Notes: generated from the letters alone by a model not told the origin. DNA of 64,000 bases from Paraconiothyrium sp. Pb-2020 (GCA_022419385.1 JAJUBI010000004.1:2771286-2835285); one strand, 5' to 3'. Shown: positions 11,821 to 24,226, counted from the first letter of the stretch. Numbers and translations: made by a program.

Positions 11821-14794
11821 ATGGCGCACCGCCCGCCCTCGCTGGCCGCCCTCGACGACGACGAGCCGTGGGACTACGCCGCCGTCACTCGCTACGTTCT
11901 TGTTATCTTGCAATACTCGTATCCCGTCTTCCTGCTCGTCTTCTTTCTCGTCGCCTTTACCGTCCGCAGCATTGCCGCCTCTAATTCTAATTCTAATGTC
12001 GCCAAACCCACCACCACGGGCCCGGGGGGAAAACCGCTGCCCGCCACCGATCCTACCCGCAACTTCGTGAAGAGGACCTCTCACGACGATGTCACCCACT
12101 CGCAGAAGCTGCTCTTCACCTGGCTGTCTCTGTTTGCCGCCGCCACCTTCGTGGGCAATGCTGCCGTGAGCTTGACCCATGCCGTCGTCGAGAAGACCGA
12201 CACCTGGTGGGCCGGCAACGACGTCGTGGTATGTACACGCAAATCCAGCTGCCATGCTCTATACTGACTCTCCAGGTCTATCTGATTGGCTCATTCTTCG
12301 TCTACTGCCTGTTCCTCATCTCGCTCATTGACTCGAAACCCTCGCCGACCGCCGCCCACCTCGCGACATGGATCATGGCCGCCGTGCTCGAAGCCGTACT
12401 GGTCGGCCTATCCCTATCGCTCTACACACATGTGCACAAGCAACCCACCCTAGATCCAACGAAAGACTATGTCAGCTGGGGCGTAACCCGATGGGAAGCG
12501 GGCGAGGTGGCTTGCGACTTTCTGCGCATCGTTATACTCCTGGCATTGATTGCCTTCTACATCATCTTCGTGTCACTCCCTCAGCGAAAGTCTGCCCGCG
12601 AGTCCGGCAGTGCGAGTGAGACAACATCGCTGCTTGGGGGTGCTGAGCGGGAAGGTAGCGCGGAAAATGGTCACGCGAACGGCTCATATGGCTCGGTTCA
12701 CCCTGTCGGTGGCAAACACCAACATTCCGAAGGAGCCCCACCCGCTTGGAGTAGGCCGACGGGCGCACCTGCGCGCAGCTGGTGGGAATACCTCAAGGGC
12801 TACAAGGTCTTCTTCCCGTATCTGTGGCCGTCGAAAGACCGCCGCTTGCAGATCATGGTAGTGATCTGCTTCGTCATCGTTCTCCTTCAACGCGTCGTCA
12901 ACGTGCTCGTTCCTGACCAGATCGGCCGTATAACGGACAGGCTCGAAGATGGGTCAAGAGGAAACCCATGGCAGGCCATCATGCTTTTCATCGCATTTCG
13001 GTTTATCCAGGGTAACAATGGTCTGCTCGGCGCCATTCGATCGACTCTCTGGATTCCGGTCGGGCAGTATTCCTACCGAGAATTGTCTGTTGCGGCCTTC
13101 GAACACGTGCACAGTCTGAGCCTCGATTTCCACCTGGGCAAAAAGACCGGCGAGGTCCTTTCCGCCCTTGGCAAAGGCAGCTCTATCAACACATTCTTGG
13201 AGCAGGTCACCTTCCAGGTCGTCCCAATGCTAGTCGATCTTGCTGTCGCTGTTGGCTACTTTCTTTACAAATTCGACGCTACTTACGCGCTAGTTCTTTG
13301 CATAGTCACGTTCTGGTACATCTATCTGACCATCCGCATGGCGCAATGGCGGGCTGAAATACGCCGCGAAATGGTCAATGCGGACCGTGAAGAAGATGCT
13401 GTGAAGTCAGTTTGTGATCCTACTATTTGTGACTTCTTGCTAACGTGTCCAGGAACGACTCCATGGTATCGTACGAAACGGTCAAATATTTCAACGCCGA
13501 GGCGTACGAGTTCAACCGCTATCGCAACGCAGTGCGAAAGTTCCAAGACGCAGAGTATACGGTCCTCTTTTCGCTTAACCTTATGAACGTCTCCCAAAAC
13601 ATGGTTTTCATGCTAGGGCTCCTTGTTGTTTGCTTCATCGCAGCTCATCAGGTTGTCAAAGGCGAGCAAGGTACTGGTGACTTTGTTACGCTAGTAACGT
13701 ACATGGGCCAGCTACAAAGCCCGCTCAATTTTTTCGGGACATTCTACCGGATGATCCAATCAGCATTGATCAATTCGGAGCGTATGCTCGAGCTTTTCAA
13801 AGAACAGCCGACTGTTGTGGACAAGCCAGATGCTCAGACGCTCCCATCGTGCGAGGGTGAGCTTCGTTTCAATGACGTCCACTTCTCGTACGACGAGCGC
13901 AAGCCCGCCCTCACTGGGTTGGATTTCCAATGTCCACCCGGTACTACAACTGCATTCGTCGGCGAGTCTGGTGGTGGGAAGTCCACCGTCTTCCGTCTGA
14001 TGTATCGTTTCTATAACACGCAATCTGGTAGCATACAGATTGACGGCCGCGACGTTGAAGACCTTACCATTGACTCCGTTCGAAGTCACATTGGCGTTGT
14101 ACCCCAGGATACGGTTCTGTTCAACGAATCGCTCATGTATAACCTCAAATATGCGAATCAAGACGCTACAGATGAGCAGGTATACGCTGCTTGCCGCGCT
14201 GCTAGTATTCATGACAAGATCTTGACTTTCCCGGACCAGTACGATACCAAAGTTGGCGAGCGCGGTCTGCGCCTTTCAGGAGGTGAGAAGCAGCGTGTGG
14301 CCATTGCCCGCACGATCCTGAAGAACCCACGCATCATCATGCTTGATGAAGCGACCGCTGCCCTTGACACCGAGACGGAACAGCATATCCAGGAAGCCTT
14401 CACCACTCTGGCACAGGGGCGTACCATGCTGATCATTGCCCATCGACTCAGTACTATCACACATGCTGACCAGATCCTCGTTCTTCATAAAGGCAAGGTA
14501 GCTGAGCGTGGTACACACGAAGAGCTTCTGGAGTCGAACGGGCATTACGCAGCCATGTGGAAGAAGCAGATTCGCGCACAACGAGCCGCTGAACAGGCGA
14601 AGGCGCTGAAAGATAAGGCAGATAGACTACGACGAGAGTCAAAAGACGGTAATATTGGTCTCGGCGATGACAGCAGCAGCCATTCTGCTTCGTCTTCCGA
14701 CGATGAGCGGACCAAGAAGTCAAAAGCAGCTCAAAGGGCGAAAGACGATCGCGATAGCCATGATGACACCAGCAAACCTCCTGGGCATCCTTGA
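11821..14794 (+). CDS. HMT1: HMT1/ABCB6-type vacuolar ABC transporter
   Basis: Half-size ABC transporter of the ABCB6/HMT1 group. In fission yeast HMT1 moves phytochelatins or heavy-metal conjugates into the vacuole. Exons are 11821-12228, 12276-13405 and 13453-14794, separated by two 47-bp introns. The product is 959 aa. An N-terminal extra membrane domain with about five hydrophobic segments (residues 20-270) is the hallmark of HMT1/ABCB6. It is followed by a six-helix transporter domain and one nucleotide-binding domain: Walker A GESGGGKST near 683-691, signature RLSGGEKQRVAIART near 787, Walker B RIIMLDEATAALD and H-loop IIAHRLS. The tail is charged and Ser/Lys-rich. The first exon has a (TCTAAT)3 run encoding Ser-Asn repeats. 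Vacuolar location and metal-conjugate substrate are inferred from the family. Confidence 0.93.
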
Positions 14795-16319
14795 TGAACC
14801 ACTGCCATAAAGTCTATGGCAGGTCGAACATGTCGACGCCGAAGAAGCACATAGCCGCATTCTTGACAAAGATGTTGAAGATTTTCGTAATTGGCAACCG
14901 CTTGCTGGACTGCGATATCCAGTCCCGCGTTTCCGAAACAATGGTATGGTTTTCACCTTCCTGTTTATAAGATCTCTTGTTCAAAAACCTTCGTGTATGT
15001 TTGTATACGTTTTGAGTTTTGTTTTTCATTACGTCTACTCCTCATTCTTTCACTGTTTTCAGTCTACGGCCGGGTGGCAGTTTCGGCATGGCGTCAAGTG
15101 GTGGGATTGATTTAATTGTACACGTCGGAATGCTTCGCACCTCCGTCACTTTCGCATATTTACGACGAGGATGGTAATGTTATGGATTAACAGGTTAACG
15201 TCTTGGGCGGCTTAATGTCATGGAGCAGGAGGCTCAGTGTTTGTCTGTTTTGGAAGGGCGGATTGGTCATTTTCAACTCGGCGCAAGCTTACTTAGAGGA
15301 GGAGCGTGGGAGAGCGGCATGTTTGAATGTCGCCATGCTGTGAGGCGCAAGCCAGGTCGACAAAAGTGCATAGGCATGCTCAGTCGTGAATAGCTTCGAA
15401 AGAAGGGCGAGTTGCTTCGCTGAAAATAGATTGGTATCGTATCAGCTTTTTGCCTACATGTACTTTGATCTTGGTGCCCGGTACAGTGCAGAAGGACGAT
15501 CTGCGGCACAGCAGCCCTATCGTCCTTCGGCCCCTCCAGTCGACCCAGTCGACCGGCACACGTGCCTCTGGGCTTCCGAACAGCCGGTAGCGACAGTTAC
15601 GGGCTGACATAGGTTTATTCCCCGATGAGACGGCGCTGGACAGTCAGTATACGAAGCACCGGTCTGTACGTTTCCCTCCACCGCGGCATGGTCTAGCGCG
15701 CGCTTGCCGCGCCCAGCAATGCACAACGGGTCCGCCTCGCCTGGCGCTCTCGGCGATCGGAGCAGGCCTGTGGACCATCAAACGATCGATCGGGTACCGC
15801 CCGCCTACCTGTCATTCACACATCATTCGTACGAAACGTCGACATCCTCCCCGGATTAGCAGACTACGCTTAGCTTAAGCGCATCCGCTATTCCTCTAGG
15901 CTTCTGGAGCGTAACGGTGCTGCTAACAGCGGGTCCTATCGCAAGTTGCTGTGCTTTGGTCTGGGGCGGCAGCTAGTCGAACAGCAGCTATACAACCACA
16001 GTAATCCGTGTGCTTTCGCGCATCGTATTGAGCTACGCTTTGCTTTGCGCTGTTCTTTCTTTCAACGTCGCAACTGCATACGCTGTTTTCGTTGGCGCGA
16101 GGGCCTGCATGTGAAGCTTGGACATCCGGACAAAGAAATCGCGCGAACACGAAGACCTGAGCGGAGCAGGACCGGGACAGAAGGATATAGACATTCCCAG
16201 AGAAACATACAGGAAGAGCAGTACTAGAAAGGATAATTCTGGAAACCCGGTGGCTGGGAACGAGCTAAGGCGTCTGTATCAGTCTGCGCGGTATGCGCAA
16301 GGTGTGAAGCAGCCACAGC
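14795..16319. other. Intergenic region, no gene seen
   Basis: 1.5 kb between the transporter stop and the methyltransferase start. Short frames on both strands (all under 95 codons) have no recognisable features. The first part is the transporter 3' flank, and an AT-rich, T-rich patch lies near 14960-15060. Confidence 0.5.
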
Positions 16320-17473
16320 ATGGAAAAGATGAGACCCGAGGATGCGAACATTGTCGTCGTAGGTTCCACCTCTCTTCGTGATCACTTTCTCACACCTTCC
16401 TTGCTAAAAAGGAAAACTTTTATAATGTCCTCCTCAAGCGCCCTATGAAGCAGCCTAACACATCCTAGGATTCCACCTACTCACGTTACCACGAATCTGA
16501 TGACGACGACTCCCTTTCCTACATCTCTGGCCAATCCCTCGCCTCAAGTGTGACTCGCTACCGATACGAAAACGGCCGCCGCTATCACGCCTACCGCGAG
16601 GGTTCTTACTACGCCCCGAACGACGACACCTATTCCACCTACGAAACCATCGTGCACCATCTATGGCTGCTCACTTTAGACGATAAACTCTACTTAGCCC
16701 CTATCGCGGATCCTCGCCGCATCCTCGATGTAGGCACCGGCACCGGCCTCTGGGCCGTCGACATGGCGGACGCCCATCCCAATGCCAGCATCTTAGCTAC
16801 GGATTTGTCTCCTACGCAAAGCACGACTGCACCCCCAAACATCCGCTTCGAAATCGACGACGCACAAAGCGAATGGACCTACGCCCCGGAATCCTTCGAC
16901 TACATCCACGTGCGCGGCCTCACTGGCTGTATCCGCGACTGGCCATTCTTATATGCCCAGGCGTACCAACATCTCGAACCAGGCGGTTGGTTCGAGCACG
17001 CTGAATTCTCCGTAACGACAAACGCCGATCCCGAGGGCCTAAGTAAAGCGGACAAAACGTACCACAACTTCTCTCAAACAATATTAACCATCGGCTCCGA
17101 AAAGACCGGGCAACGCTTCGACACCCTGTTGCACATGAAGTCTTGGATGGAATCCGCCGGCTTCACCGACGTCGCCGAGCACTACTTCATCTGGCCGATC
17201 GGACCATGGCCTAAGGACCCCAAACTCAAAGAATTAGGGAGGTGGGGCGAACGCAACTGGGCGGATGGACTTGAGGGTTGGATCATGGCACTGTATACAC
17301 GGATACTGGGCTGGAGCTATCAGCAGGTCATGGAATTTGTGGGCGAGTTTAGAAAGGTGATTAAGGACCGGAAGAATCATTATTATCAGGATGTAAGGAT
17401 TGTGGTTGGGCGGAAGCCGAGGAAGGGTGAGGTGGTGAACGAGAAGGCGGAGACGGAGGATGTGGAAAGTTGA
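16320..17473 (+). CDS. SAM-dependent methyltransferase, LaeA-like family
   Basis: Class I S-adenosylmethionine-dependent methyltransferase of the large fungal family that includes LaeA, the regulator of secondary metabolism. Most members have no known substrate. I infer exon 1 at 16320-16358 (13 codons, MEKMRPEDANIVV), an intron at 16359-16468 (GTAGGT...CCTAG) and exon 2 at 16469-17473, giving 347 aa. The splice produces VVDSTYSRYHESDDDDSLSY, an acidic lead-in of the kind these proteins have before the YRYENGRRYHAYREGSYYAPN block. Motif I, ILDVGTGTGLWAVDMA, starts near residue 97. Motifs around FDYIHVRGL and LEPGGWFEHAEF follow. The frame on its own would start from a GTG at 16550 and lack this lead-in. 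No biosynthetic cluster surrounds the gene. The first exon is less certain than the rest. Confidence 0.85.
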
Positions 17474-18187
17474 GATGGTGTAGTCGGTGGGACTCAGGAG
17501 CGGTTGTGGCGGTGGTAGGGGCGGAGTAGGGGCGGAGTGGGTGCGGGTGGATATCGTGTGCCTTACCGGTGGAGAAGGAATTAGGAAAGACTGCGTGGTC
17601 TCCATGTGAGACGAAGCAGCCCTGGAGCAGAGTTGATCATGTAGCGGCCACTCGGTGGATTGCATTTCTGGGCGCTGGTGGTTCTCTGGCCTAGGCTTTG
17701 TTTCCTTGGCGAGGCATGCATTGCTGGCGGTATTCTGCTTCTAAAACCAACAATAGAGATGCTCCTCGCTAGACTGAGATATCTTCTCCAAAATGATACA
17801 CTTTTATTCAAGATAGCGAGTATTGCACGGTTTATCCTGGGGTAACACAGAGCATCGGACTAACGATGAGGCCTTCAAGTCTTATCATGATGCTTCGTAT
17901 TCTTTCATTATTCTACTAAGCTCTCAAATGCTACATAAAGCGTACACCAAGGGTGTGCCTCCCGCTTGTATTATGCCTGATCATGATTGGTAGACATGCA
18001 CCACGACATGTACTGTTACGCACTGTCGATTTGCAAGCTGTAAAGCTTAGTCGATATCAAACGATCAGGGTCCGTAAGGATGCTCAGGGTCGCCAAACGG
18101 TAGTATAGGAGGCGGAGGTTCCTTATGGGTCCAAGAGCATTCATGATCTGGGCTCCCGTCGCCGTCGAAAGACGAGCACTCGGACTT
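17474..18187. other. Convergent intergenic region
   Basis: 714 bp between the 3' ends of the methyltransferase gene (plus) and RPN11 (minus). It should contain both 3' untranslated regions. No gene is seen. Confidence 0.5.
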
Positions 18188-19406
18188 CTAGTCTTCCATA
18201 TCCACGTCATCTGATGGCACCTGTCCGTTTGACTTTCCGTTCGATTTTGGTACCGACGCCTCTTTGTCAATCATTTGGCGTGAGACGGACACGATGTTGT
18301 CTTCTATGAGGCGTTGGCCTACATCTTCGAGATCTGGAAGGTGTTAGCCGGTCAACCTGGATACCTAAGTGGAAAAACGTACGCTTCTTCGGGTCGACCT
18401 TGCCAACATAGCGCGTCTTGAGCTGGTCCTTGGTCAACTCCGTCTCCTCCTTCACACGTTTCTCGTAGCCCTCGGCCAGTGACACCAGCTTCTGCAGACT
18501 GTCCTTATTCCGCTCGCCCTCGTCCCGGAAGTCGTTCATCATGAGCGCCTCGGTCCATACGTGCTTATGCAGGTTCATAAGCATGTTCTCCTCAAGTGCT
18601 GACTTTCGGTAGTTGATGCCGATGGAGTAGTAGTGGCGGTTTAAACCGTGAATAAGCGCCTGAATGGAAGGCTTGTTCAGGTGGCCAACGTTCGATGTGG
18701 TTTGGCGGGGTTCGTGACCCATCATCAGGGTCTGTGGGTTAATCAAGCGGAAGGCGTCGATGACGACCTTGCCCTTGACAGACTGTATCGGATCTACGAC
18801 TACGGCGACGGCGCGGGGTGTGAGCTGCTCGAAAGACTGCTGCGTGTTGATATCGACCGAGGAGAGCCAGCAACCGAAACCAGGATGCGAGTGGTACCAG
18901 CCAACGACCGTCTCTTGCCTAATACTTGTCAGTCTGCCGCCGAACTTCAATCTCAAACGTATCCGTACCGTCCTGTCTGCCGCAACATGTCCATCATCTT
19001 AGTTTGAAATACCGGGTCCACAGCTTCAACGGAAACACCGGTTCCGGACTGCGGCATCGCAAACACATCCACCACCCGTACTGTGTAATCATCCACAAAT
19101 TCTCCCAACATCAGACCCATGACCTCCATAGGCACACCGGCACGGCCGTGCCGCAGCATCTTTAGGAGAGCGAGCGACGAGATGTAGACGGTTTCGGAGT
19201 TATCGATCAGGTTGGTGTCCTGTAATTGTCAGCATCAGCTTTTACAATGTATGAAAGCTGCAAGTGGGGGCTTTAGGGCAGCAAAGGCGCATATCAACTA
19301 GACGTCGATTGCATCGAAGCGATAGTGAGGGTAGACTTACACCTTGTTGACCACCCATGCCGCCCATGCTTTGGGCGGCGGCGAGCATCCTGCTTAACCG
19401 ATCCAT
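18188..19406 (-). CDS. RPN11: 26S proteasome lid deubiquitinase Rpn11
   Basis: Metalloprotease of the proteasome lid that removes ubiquitin chains from substrates as they are degraded. Four exons: 19406-19341, 19219-18969, 18918-18383 and 18333-18188. Introns are 121, 50 and 49 bp. The product is 332 aa, close to the usual 306-310 plus a short tail. The JAMM zinc site is intact in VVGWYHSHPGFGCWLSSVD: His115, His117, Ser125 and Asp128 fit H-x-H-x7-S-x2-D. The conserved MEVMGLMLGEFVDDYTV, AMPQSGTGVSVEAVD and PRQTTSN segments are present. The last exon begins inside the conserved DPKKHLE block and ends in an acidic SDDVDMED. The gene is divergent from RPD3. Confidence 0.97.
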
Positions 19407-19816
19407 GGCGCGGGTTTTTCGATCGGAATATGATACTCAATATTGCGTCTATCGGCGCAAGAGGGCGAGAGAAGGAGGGTGAGCTTTGGTGAGGGGCGAT
19501 ATGTAATGCGATGATGAGGCAGCGGCGACTTGACGCGGAGGTGTAAACGGGAAGCTCGATCGGCCTTTGGTTTGACCGACGCCGGACAGGGATCTCTAGC
19601 GGGGACTGGAGCTCGCGCCCGTAGCTCGCCCGTCCACCATCTTTCCCACCGCGATCTGCAGCGTCATTCTTCACACTGTCTTGACGCCGGCACGCGTACT
19701 CCCTACGCTTCGCCGATTGCTATACATATCGTTACTTCCTCCCATTCTCCAACTTTCGCAACTCGAATCTTCCTCCAGAGTGCAACTGTGCGGCGCCACC
19801 CACTCGTGCGCCCGCC
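19407..19816. promoter_or_regulatory. Divergent promoter region, RPN11 / RPD3
   Basis: 410 bp between the start codons of two divergent housekeeping genes. No exact copy of the Rpn4 proteasome element (GGTGGCAAA) was seen on either strand by eye. A pyrimidine-rich stretch precedes the RPD3 start. Confidence 0.5.
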
Positions 19817-21812
19817 ATGAATAACGCTGATGCCGCGGGCCCGACCGCCTCTAATTCCCTCAATGGGACGAGTTCGCAGCCCAAGAAGGTTGCTTACTTC
19901 TACGATTCCGATGTTGGCAACTATGCATATGTTTCCGGTCATCCTATGAAGCCGCACCGAATACGAATGGCCCACAGCTTGATCATGAACTACGGCTTGT
20001 ACACCAAGATGGAGATCTACGTGAGTCACCTTCTTCGGCGATTTGGGCAAGATACTGACTGTTTCTAGCGCGCAAAGCCGGCTTCCAAGTACGAAATGAC
20101 GCAGTTCCACACCGACGAGTACATCGACTTCCTCCACAAAGTCACGCCTGACAACATGGATAACTTTTCAAAAGAGCAGAGCAAGTACAATGTCGGGGAT
20201 GATTGTCCCGTATTCGACGGTCTCTTCGAATTCTGCGGTATAAGTGCAGGTGGAACCATGGAGGGTGCAGCTCGCTTGAATAGAGGCAAATGCGACGTGG
20301 CGGTCAATTGGGCTGGTGGTCTACATCACGCAAAGAAAAGCGAGGCTAGTGGTTTCTGCTATGTCAATGACATCGTCCTCGGCATCATCGAACTTCTGCG
20401 ATACAAGCAGCGCGTTCTCTATATCGATATCGATGTGCATCACGGAGATGGTGTCGAGGAGGCTTTCTACACGACTGATCGCGTCATGACTGTCTCCTTC
20501 CACAAGTACGGCGAGTACTTCCCCGGTACCGGCGAACTCAGAGATATCGGTGTCGGTGGTGGCAAGCACTACGCGGTCAACTTCCCACTGCGTGATGGTA
20601 TAACCGACGAGACGTACCGCAACATCTTCGAGCCTGTCATCGAGGCTGTCATGACCTACTACTGCCCTGAAGCTATCGTCCTCCAGTGCGGTGGTGATAG
20701 TTTGTCCGGCGACAGACTTGGTTGCTTCAATCTCAGTATGGATGGCCACGCCAACTGCGTGCGCTACGTCAAGAGCTTTGGTATCCCAGTTATTGTCTTG
20801 GGTGGAGGTGGCTACACCATGAGGAACGTCGCGCGAACCTGGGCTTATGAGACTGGTCAGCTTGTCAACCAGCACATGGAGAAGCAGCTACCTTTCAACG
20901 ACTATTACGAGTACTTTGCTCCGGATTACGAACTGGATGTGCGGCCATCGAACATGGAAAATGCGAACTCCGCCGACTACCTCCACAAGATCAAGTCCTC
21001 GGTGATCGATAGTATCAGGCGAACTGGAAAGCCGTCGGTTGAGGCATTCACGAACATTCCTGATAACCCTCCTCAGCTTGCAGGCTACGACTCCGATGCC
21101 GAAGAGGAGATGAATGACCTCGACGCTGATGAAAATCCCGATGTACGCTCTACACAACGACAACGTGATCAACAAGTTGAGGCTGAGGGTGAGCTCTACG
21201 ATCCGAGCGACGATGAAGACTATAAGAATGGTCTAGGCGTGCGCCGACAACCGGGCGCTAGGAGGAAGCGCAACATCATGGACTTCCAGAACCCCAATGC
21301 AGATGATGGCGCAGAAACTCCAGATGCCTCTCGTGGGCTCAATGGAGAGCCAGCACGGCGGAGAAGATCTGTGTCTGGCGCTTCATCTGCGCAGCCTCCC
21401 AATGGTACCGCGTCACGAACCCGAACGCCCCTCCCTACGGCTGCTGAGGAAGATGCCGATATTGAGATGGAGGAGGCAGAGGGAGCCATGGTTCCAGCTA
21501 CGACTGGTGAGTGAGCTTGTGTTTTACTGTCTCGATACGATGTGCTGACGTGAACTATCAGCTGCTGAGCCTCTTCCGGCCACAGAGTCAAGGACTCAGT
21601 CACCGCCAGCTGTTCCTACTCCTCCGGAATCGCCTGATGCACAGCCTGCGACGGCGGCAGCTTCGGCGGCAGATGTAGAGATGGCAGAGGCGGCGGAAGA
21701 GCAGGCTGATGCTGACGACAAGACCCAAGCGAAAGAAGAAGGGCAAGCGGAGAGAGATGCAGAGAACGTGAAGGGCGAGGTGCGCGTAGAGGTTGCTAAA
21801 GAGGAACCGTGA
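19817..21812 (+). CDS. RPD3: Class I histone deacetylase Rpd3
   Basis: Zinc-dependent class I histone deacetylase, the catalytic subunit of Rpd3/Sin3-type co-repressor complexes in the nucleus. Exons are 19817-20020, 20069-21506 and 21562-21812, with introns of 48 and 55 bp. The product is 630 aa. The catalytic core has KVAYFYDSDVGNYAYVSGHP, the His pair in LHHAKKSEASGFCYVND (about 150-168), the zinc-binding DIDVHHGDGVEEAF (about 185-200), a conserved VLQCGGDSLSGDRLG, and GGGGYTMRNVARTWAYET. After about residue 390 comes an acidic, low-complexity extension rich in Glu, Asp, Pro and Ala, longer than in yeast Rpd3 (433 aa). Such tails are a known trait of filamentous-fungal RpdA proteins. The third exon adds most of its Ala/Glu-rich end. 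Confidence 0.96.
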
Positions 21813-22199
21813 AAGATTAAAAGACGAGAATCTACGGCTCAATGAGCCTCAGTCATGGCAGCGGGGCGTTATAGGGTTGGGTGTCTGATACGATACCTAT
21901 TTGATCATTGTGTACTTCGAAGGCGTGGAAAATTTGTTGGCTTGCATATATGTGGCACACAAATTTTGACAAAATGCTTACGGTTGCAGTCTACGGCTTA
22001 GACAGCAACAGGAAAATTAATCATCCAAGTTTATCCCAGTATTTATTTCTGTGCGATGATCTTTTATCTGAACCTCTTTCGGCCACTTTCGGTAAGCCCG
22101 CCACCAGCGTTAAACCTCGGTATCTCGTCACCCATTAACTTCACCAACCACCACTACTACCCAAATGTACCCCATACACTCCAGCATTCTCTAATCCGC
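21813..22199. other. Spacer between RPD3 and the phosphatase gene
   Basis: 387 bp holding the RPD3 3' flank and the 5' leader of the next gene. An upstream in-frame ATG at 22056 would extend the phosphatase by 48 residues, but that extension has no conserved features. Confidence 0.5.
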
Positions 22200-22805
22200 A
22201 TGTCCTATCTCCTTCACGGCAGCACTTCACACACAGGCATGGGCTGGGTCGATCGCATCCCCCGCGCCGGAAACCTCTACATTGGCGGCCTCTACGCCCT
22301 CTACCAGACGGACCTTATCAAAGCTGCTAATATCACACACGTCCTCTCTGTCGTGGACTATGAGCCTAACCTTTCGCTAAATGAACACCTGTTAGGCTTG
22401 AAGAAAATGCACGTCTGGGCTGAAGACGATCCGAACGAGGATTTGCTGAAGTGGTTTGAGAAGACCGCGGAGTTTGTGAGAGAGGGATTGCAGGGTAATG
22501 GTGGGGTGTTTGTGCATTGCGCTATGGGCAAGAGTAGGAGTGCGGCGGTTGTGGTAGCGTTTTTGATGTGGGAGTTTGGAGTTGGGATGGAAGAGGGGTT
22601 GAGGTGGGTTGAGGAAGGGAGGCCGGTTTGTGAGCCCAATCCGGGGTTCCAAGAGCAACTCAGAGTATGGGAGAAGATGTTGAAAGAGCAAGATGGGGTG
22701 AAGAGACAAGATATATATGGAGAATTTGAGAAAAATCGATTCAAGGGAAGCGCGTGGGAGTGGGAGAAGAGAGCCGAGGAGCAGAGGAAGAAGGCGAAGT
22801 TATAA
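22200..22805 (+). CDS. Dual-specificity protein phosphatase
   Basis: Small cysteine-dependent dual-specificity phosphatase, 201 aa, resembling the catalytic half of fungal Yvh1/DUSP12-like proteins. The P-loop is VHCAMGKSRSAAVVVAFLMW, with His106, catalytic Cys107 and the Arg of the HCx5RS motif. The N-terminal IPRAGNLYIGGLYAL and ITHVLSVVDYEP segments match the first part of the DSP fold, and the general acid is probably in WAEDDPNED. No C-terminal zinc domain follows, so it is not a full Yvh1. Start 22200 is chosen because MSYLLHG leads straight into the domain. The upstream ATG at 22056 is in frame but adds an unconserved segment. The substrate is unknown. Confidence 0.88.
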   Translation: MSYLLHGSTSHTGMGWVDRIPRAGNLYIGGLYALYQTDLIKAANITHVLSVVDYEPNLSLNEHLLGLKKMHVWAEDDPNEDLLKWFEKTAEFVREGLQGNGGVFVHCAMGKSRSAAVVVAFLMWEFGVGMEEGLRWVEEGRPVCEPNPGFQEQLRVWEKMLKEQDGVKRQDIYGEFEKNRFKGSAWEWEKRAEEQRKKAKL

Positions 22806-23341
22806 AGAGCGTTAGGGTGTCAGTATGTCTTTGGGCATGCGAGGCTCCGGCTTGTATGAAGCACTTGGAATGCTGGGGACAGCCTAAGGAAAGAGAGGCG
22901 AAATAAAGCAAGCTGTGAGAGCTCTGTGACTCCTAGGTGAGGTTTGAACAAGTTATCCTAGCCATCTTTCTGTATCTGAGTCGTCCGGAAGCAGTTTTCA
23001 AGGAGAAGGGCGCTTGTCAGCACATGTCAATAGCGGTAGACGGCTAAAGCTTCGCTCAAGAGCCGCACTAAGAGAAGAATGGATTTGAGAGTACTGCCTA
23101 GAGCGGCAAATCAGAGGTGTAAAGTGAAAGAGTGAAGGCAAGGTCAAGGCGCGCTCGTCTGTAAAAATTTGTATCCCAAGTGTGGCCCGCGCATGTCGGT
23201 GCGGCATCTAGCTTATGTTGACTTGGCTATCGCTCGATACCAGGTATATCAACACTGACACGTCGAGACATCGAAAGCTACCGTGGTCCCATCACCAACG
23301 ACCTAGTGACCTCACTCTCAACCCATACGAAAAGCTTCAGC
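22806..23341. other. Intergenic region
   Basis: 536 bp with no supportable gene. It contains the phosphatase 3' flank and the upstream region of the first 2EXR-like gene. Confidence 0.5.
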
Positions 23342-24226
23342 ATGGCGCCTTCGGCAGATCCAAACATTCCGCCTCCGAACGGAAAGTTCTTGCTCCTCGA
23401 CTTACCTGTCGAATTGCGCTGCGAGATATGGAGACTGGCTCTTACGCCTGCACCACGAGCTCTTACATACCGCGATTACATCTATATGGGCCGACCAACC
23501 TCGGAGCTCTGCAGCGTGCAGGTCGACGATACATTTCAAACAACAAACTACACGGACCCATTTCAAGTCAAGTATCTGTGCAAACAGATCCGTATGGAGT
23601 CGATAAGCCTGCCTCTTAGCTTGCACACGATCATGGTGGTGAGCAATTCCAAGACGGACAGAAGTTTCGCGACAGAGCATCTAGACCGATTTCTTCTCGG
23701 TTCTCGCGCAAAGTCACTCTGGCAAGATATACAGGTTGTGACTATCCGGTGTGAGCGTATGAAGCAGCAGATGCATAACTTTCGGTCAGGAGATCCTGAA
23801 ACGGACGATACTATCGTTGTAGACTCACCCACAATCTTCATAAGGCATATTCATGCTTCGACACTTGCGTTCCTACAGCAGCATCCGCAAGCGACGATCC
23901 GTATATGCCTACCCGAGCTCGCTAGAGAAGAGCCAATGCATAAGCGTATACTCGTGGCCTACTGGATCCTTACCATCGTGCGTGGAAACAGAGTGCCAGA
24001 CCCTTTCCCAGGTGGTATCTTGCCGGAGCCGCACAAGGTCACGCTGCACCCACAATTCTTCCAGTCACCTTCGGGCGTTTTGCCACCACGGAACATGAGG
24101 TTCATACCCCCGGTGGGAGAAGTCCTCAGCAAGGGAGAACTCTATTCTTGGCTCGAGGACCTTCCCCAGGACACGGTTGATTTTTGGGCGAATGCGGCGG
24201 AAGGCTGGCGTAAAGATGGACTTTAG
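23342..24226 (+). CDS. 2EXR/F-box-like fungal protein, copy 1 of a tandem pair
   Basis: A single-exon protein of 294 aa. Residues 16-33 read FLLLDLPVELRCEIWRLA, the short helical motif found at the N-terminus of many uncharacterised mould proteins (2EXR / F-box-like). In F-box proteins this type of motif contacts Skp1, but that activity is not shown for this family. The rest is alpha/beta without signal peptide or membrane segments. The start is the first ATG in front of APSADPNIPPPNGK. The next gene (24527-25420) is a clear paralogue in the same orientation. The two share DPN.PP.NG, a PRAL motif, YW near residue 215 and a closing W..(A/E)(A/E).W. Function unknown. Confidence 0.75.
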   Translation: MAPSADPNIPPPNGKFLLLDLPVELRCEIWRLALTPAPRALTYRDYIYMGRPTSELCSVQVDDTFQTTNYTDPFQVKYLCKQIRMESISLPLSLHTIMVVSNSKTDRSFATEHLDRFLLGSRAKSLWQDIQVVTIRCERMKQQMHNFRSGDPETDDTIVVDSPTIFIRHIHASTLAFLQQHPQATIRICLPELAREEPMHKRILVAYWILTIVRGNRVPDPFPGGILPEPHKVTLHPQFFQSPSGVLPPRNMRFIPPVGEVLSKGELYSWLEDLPQDTVDFWANAAEGWRKDGL

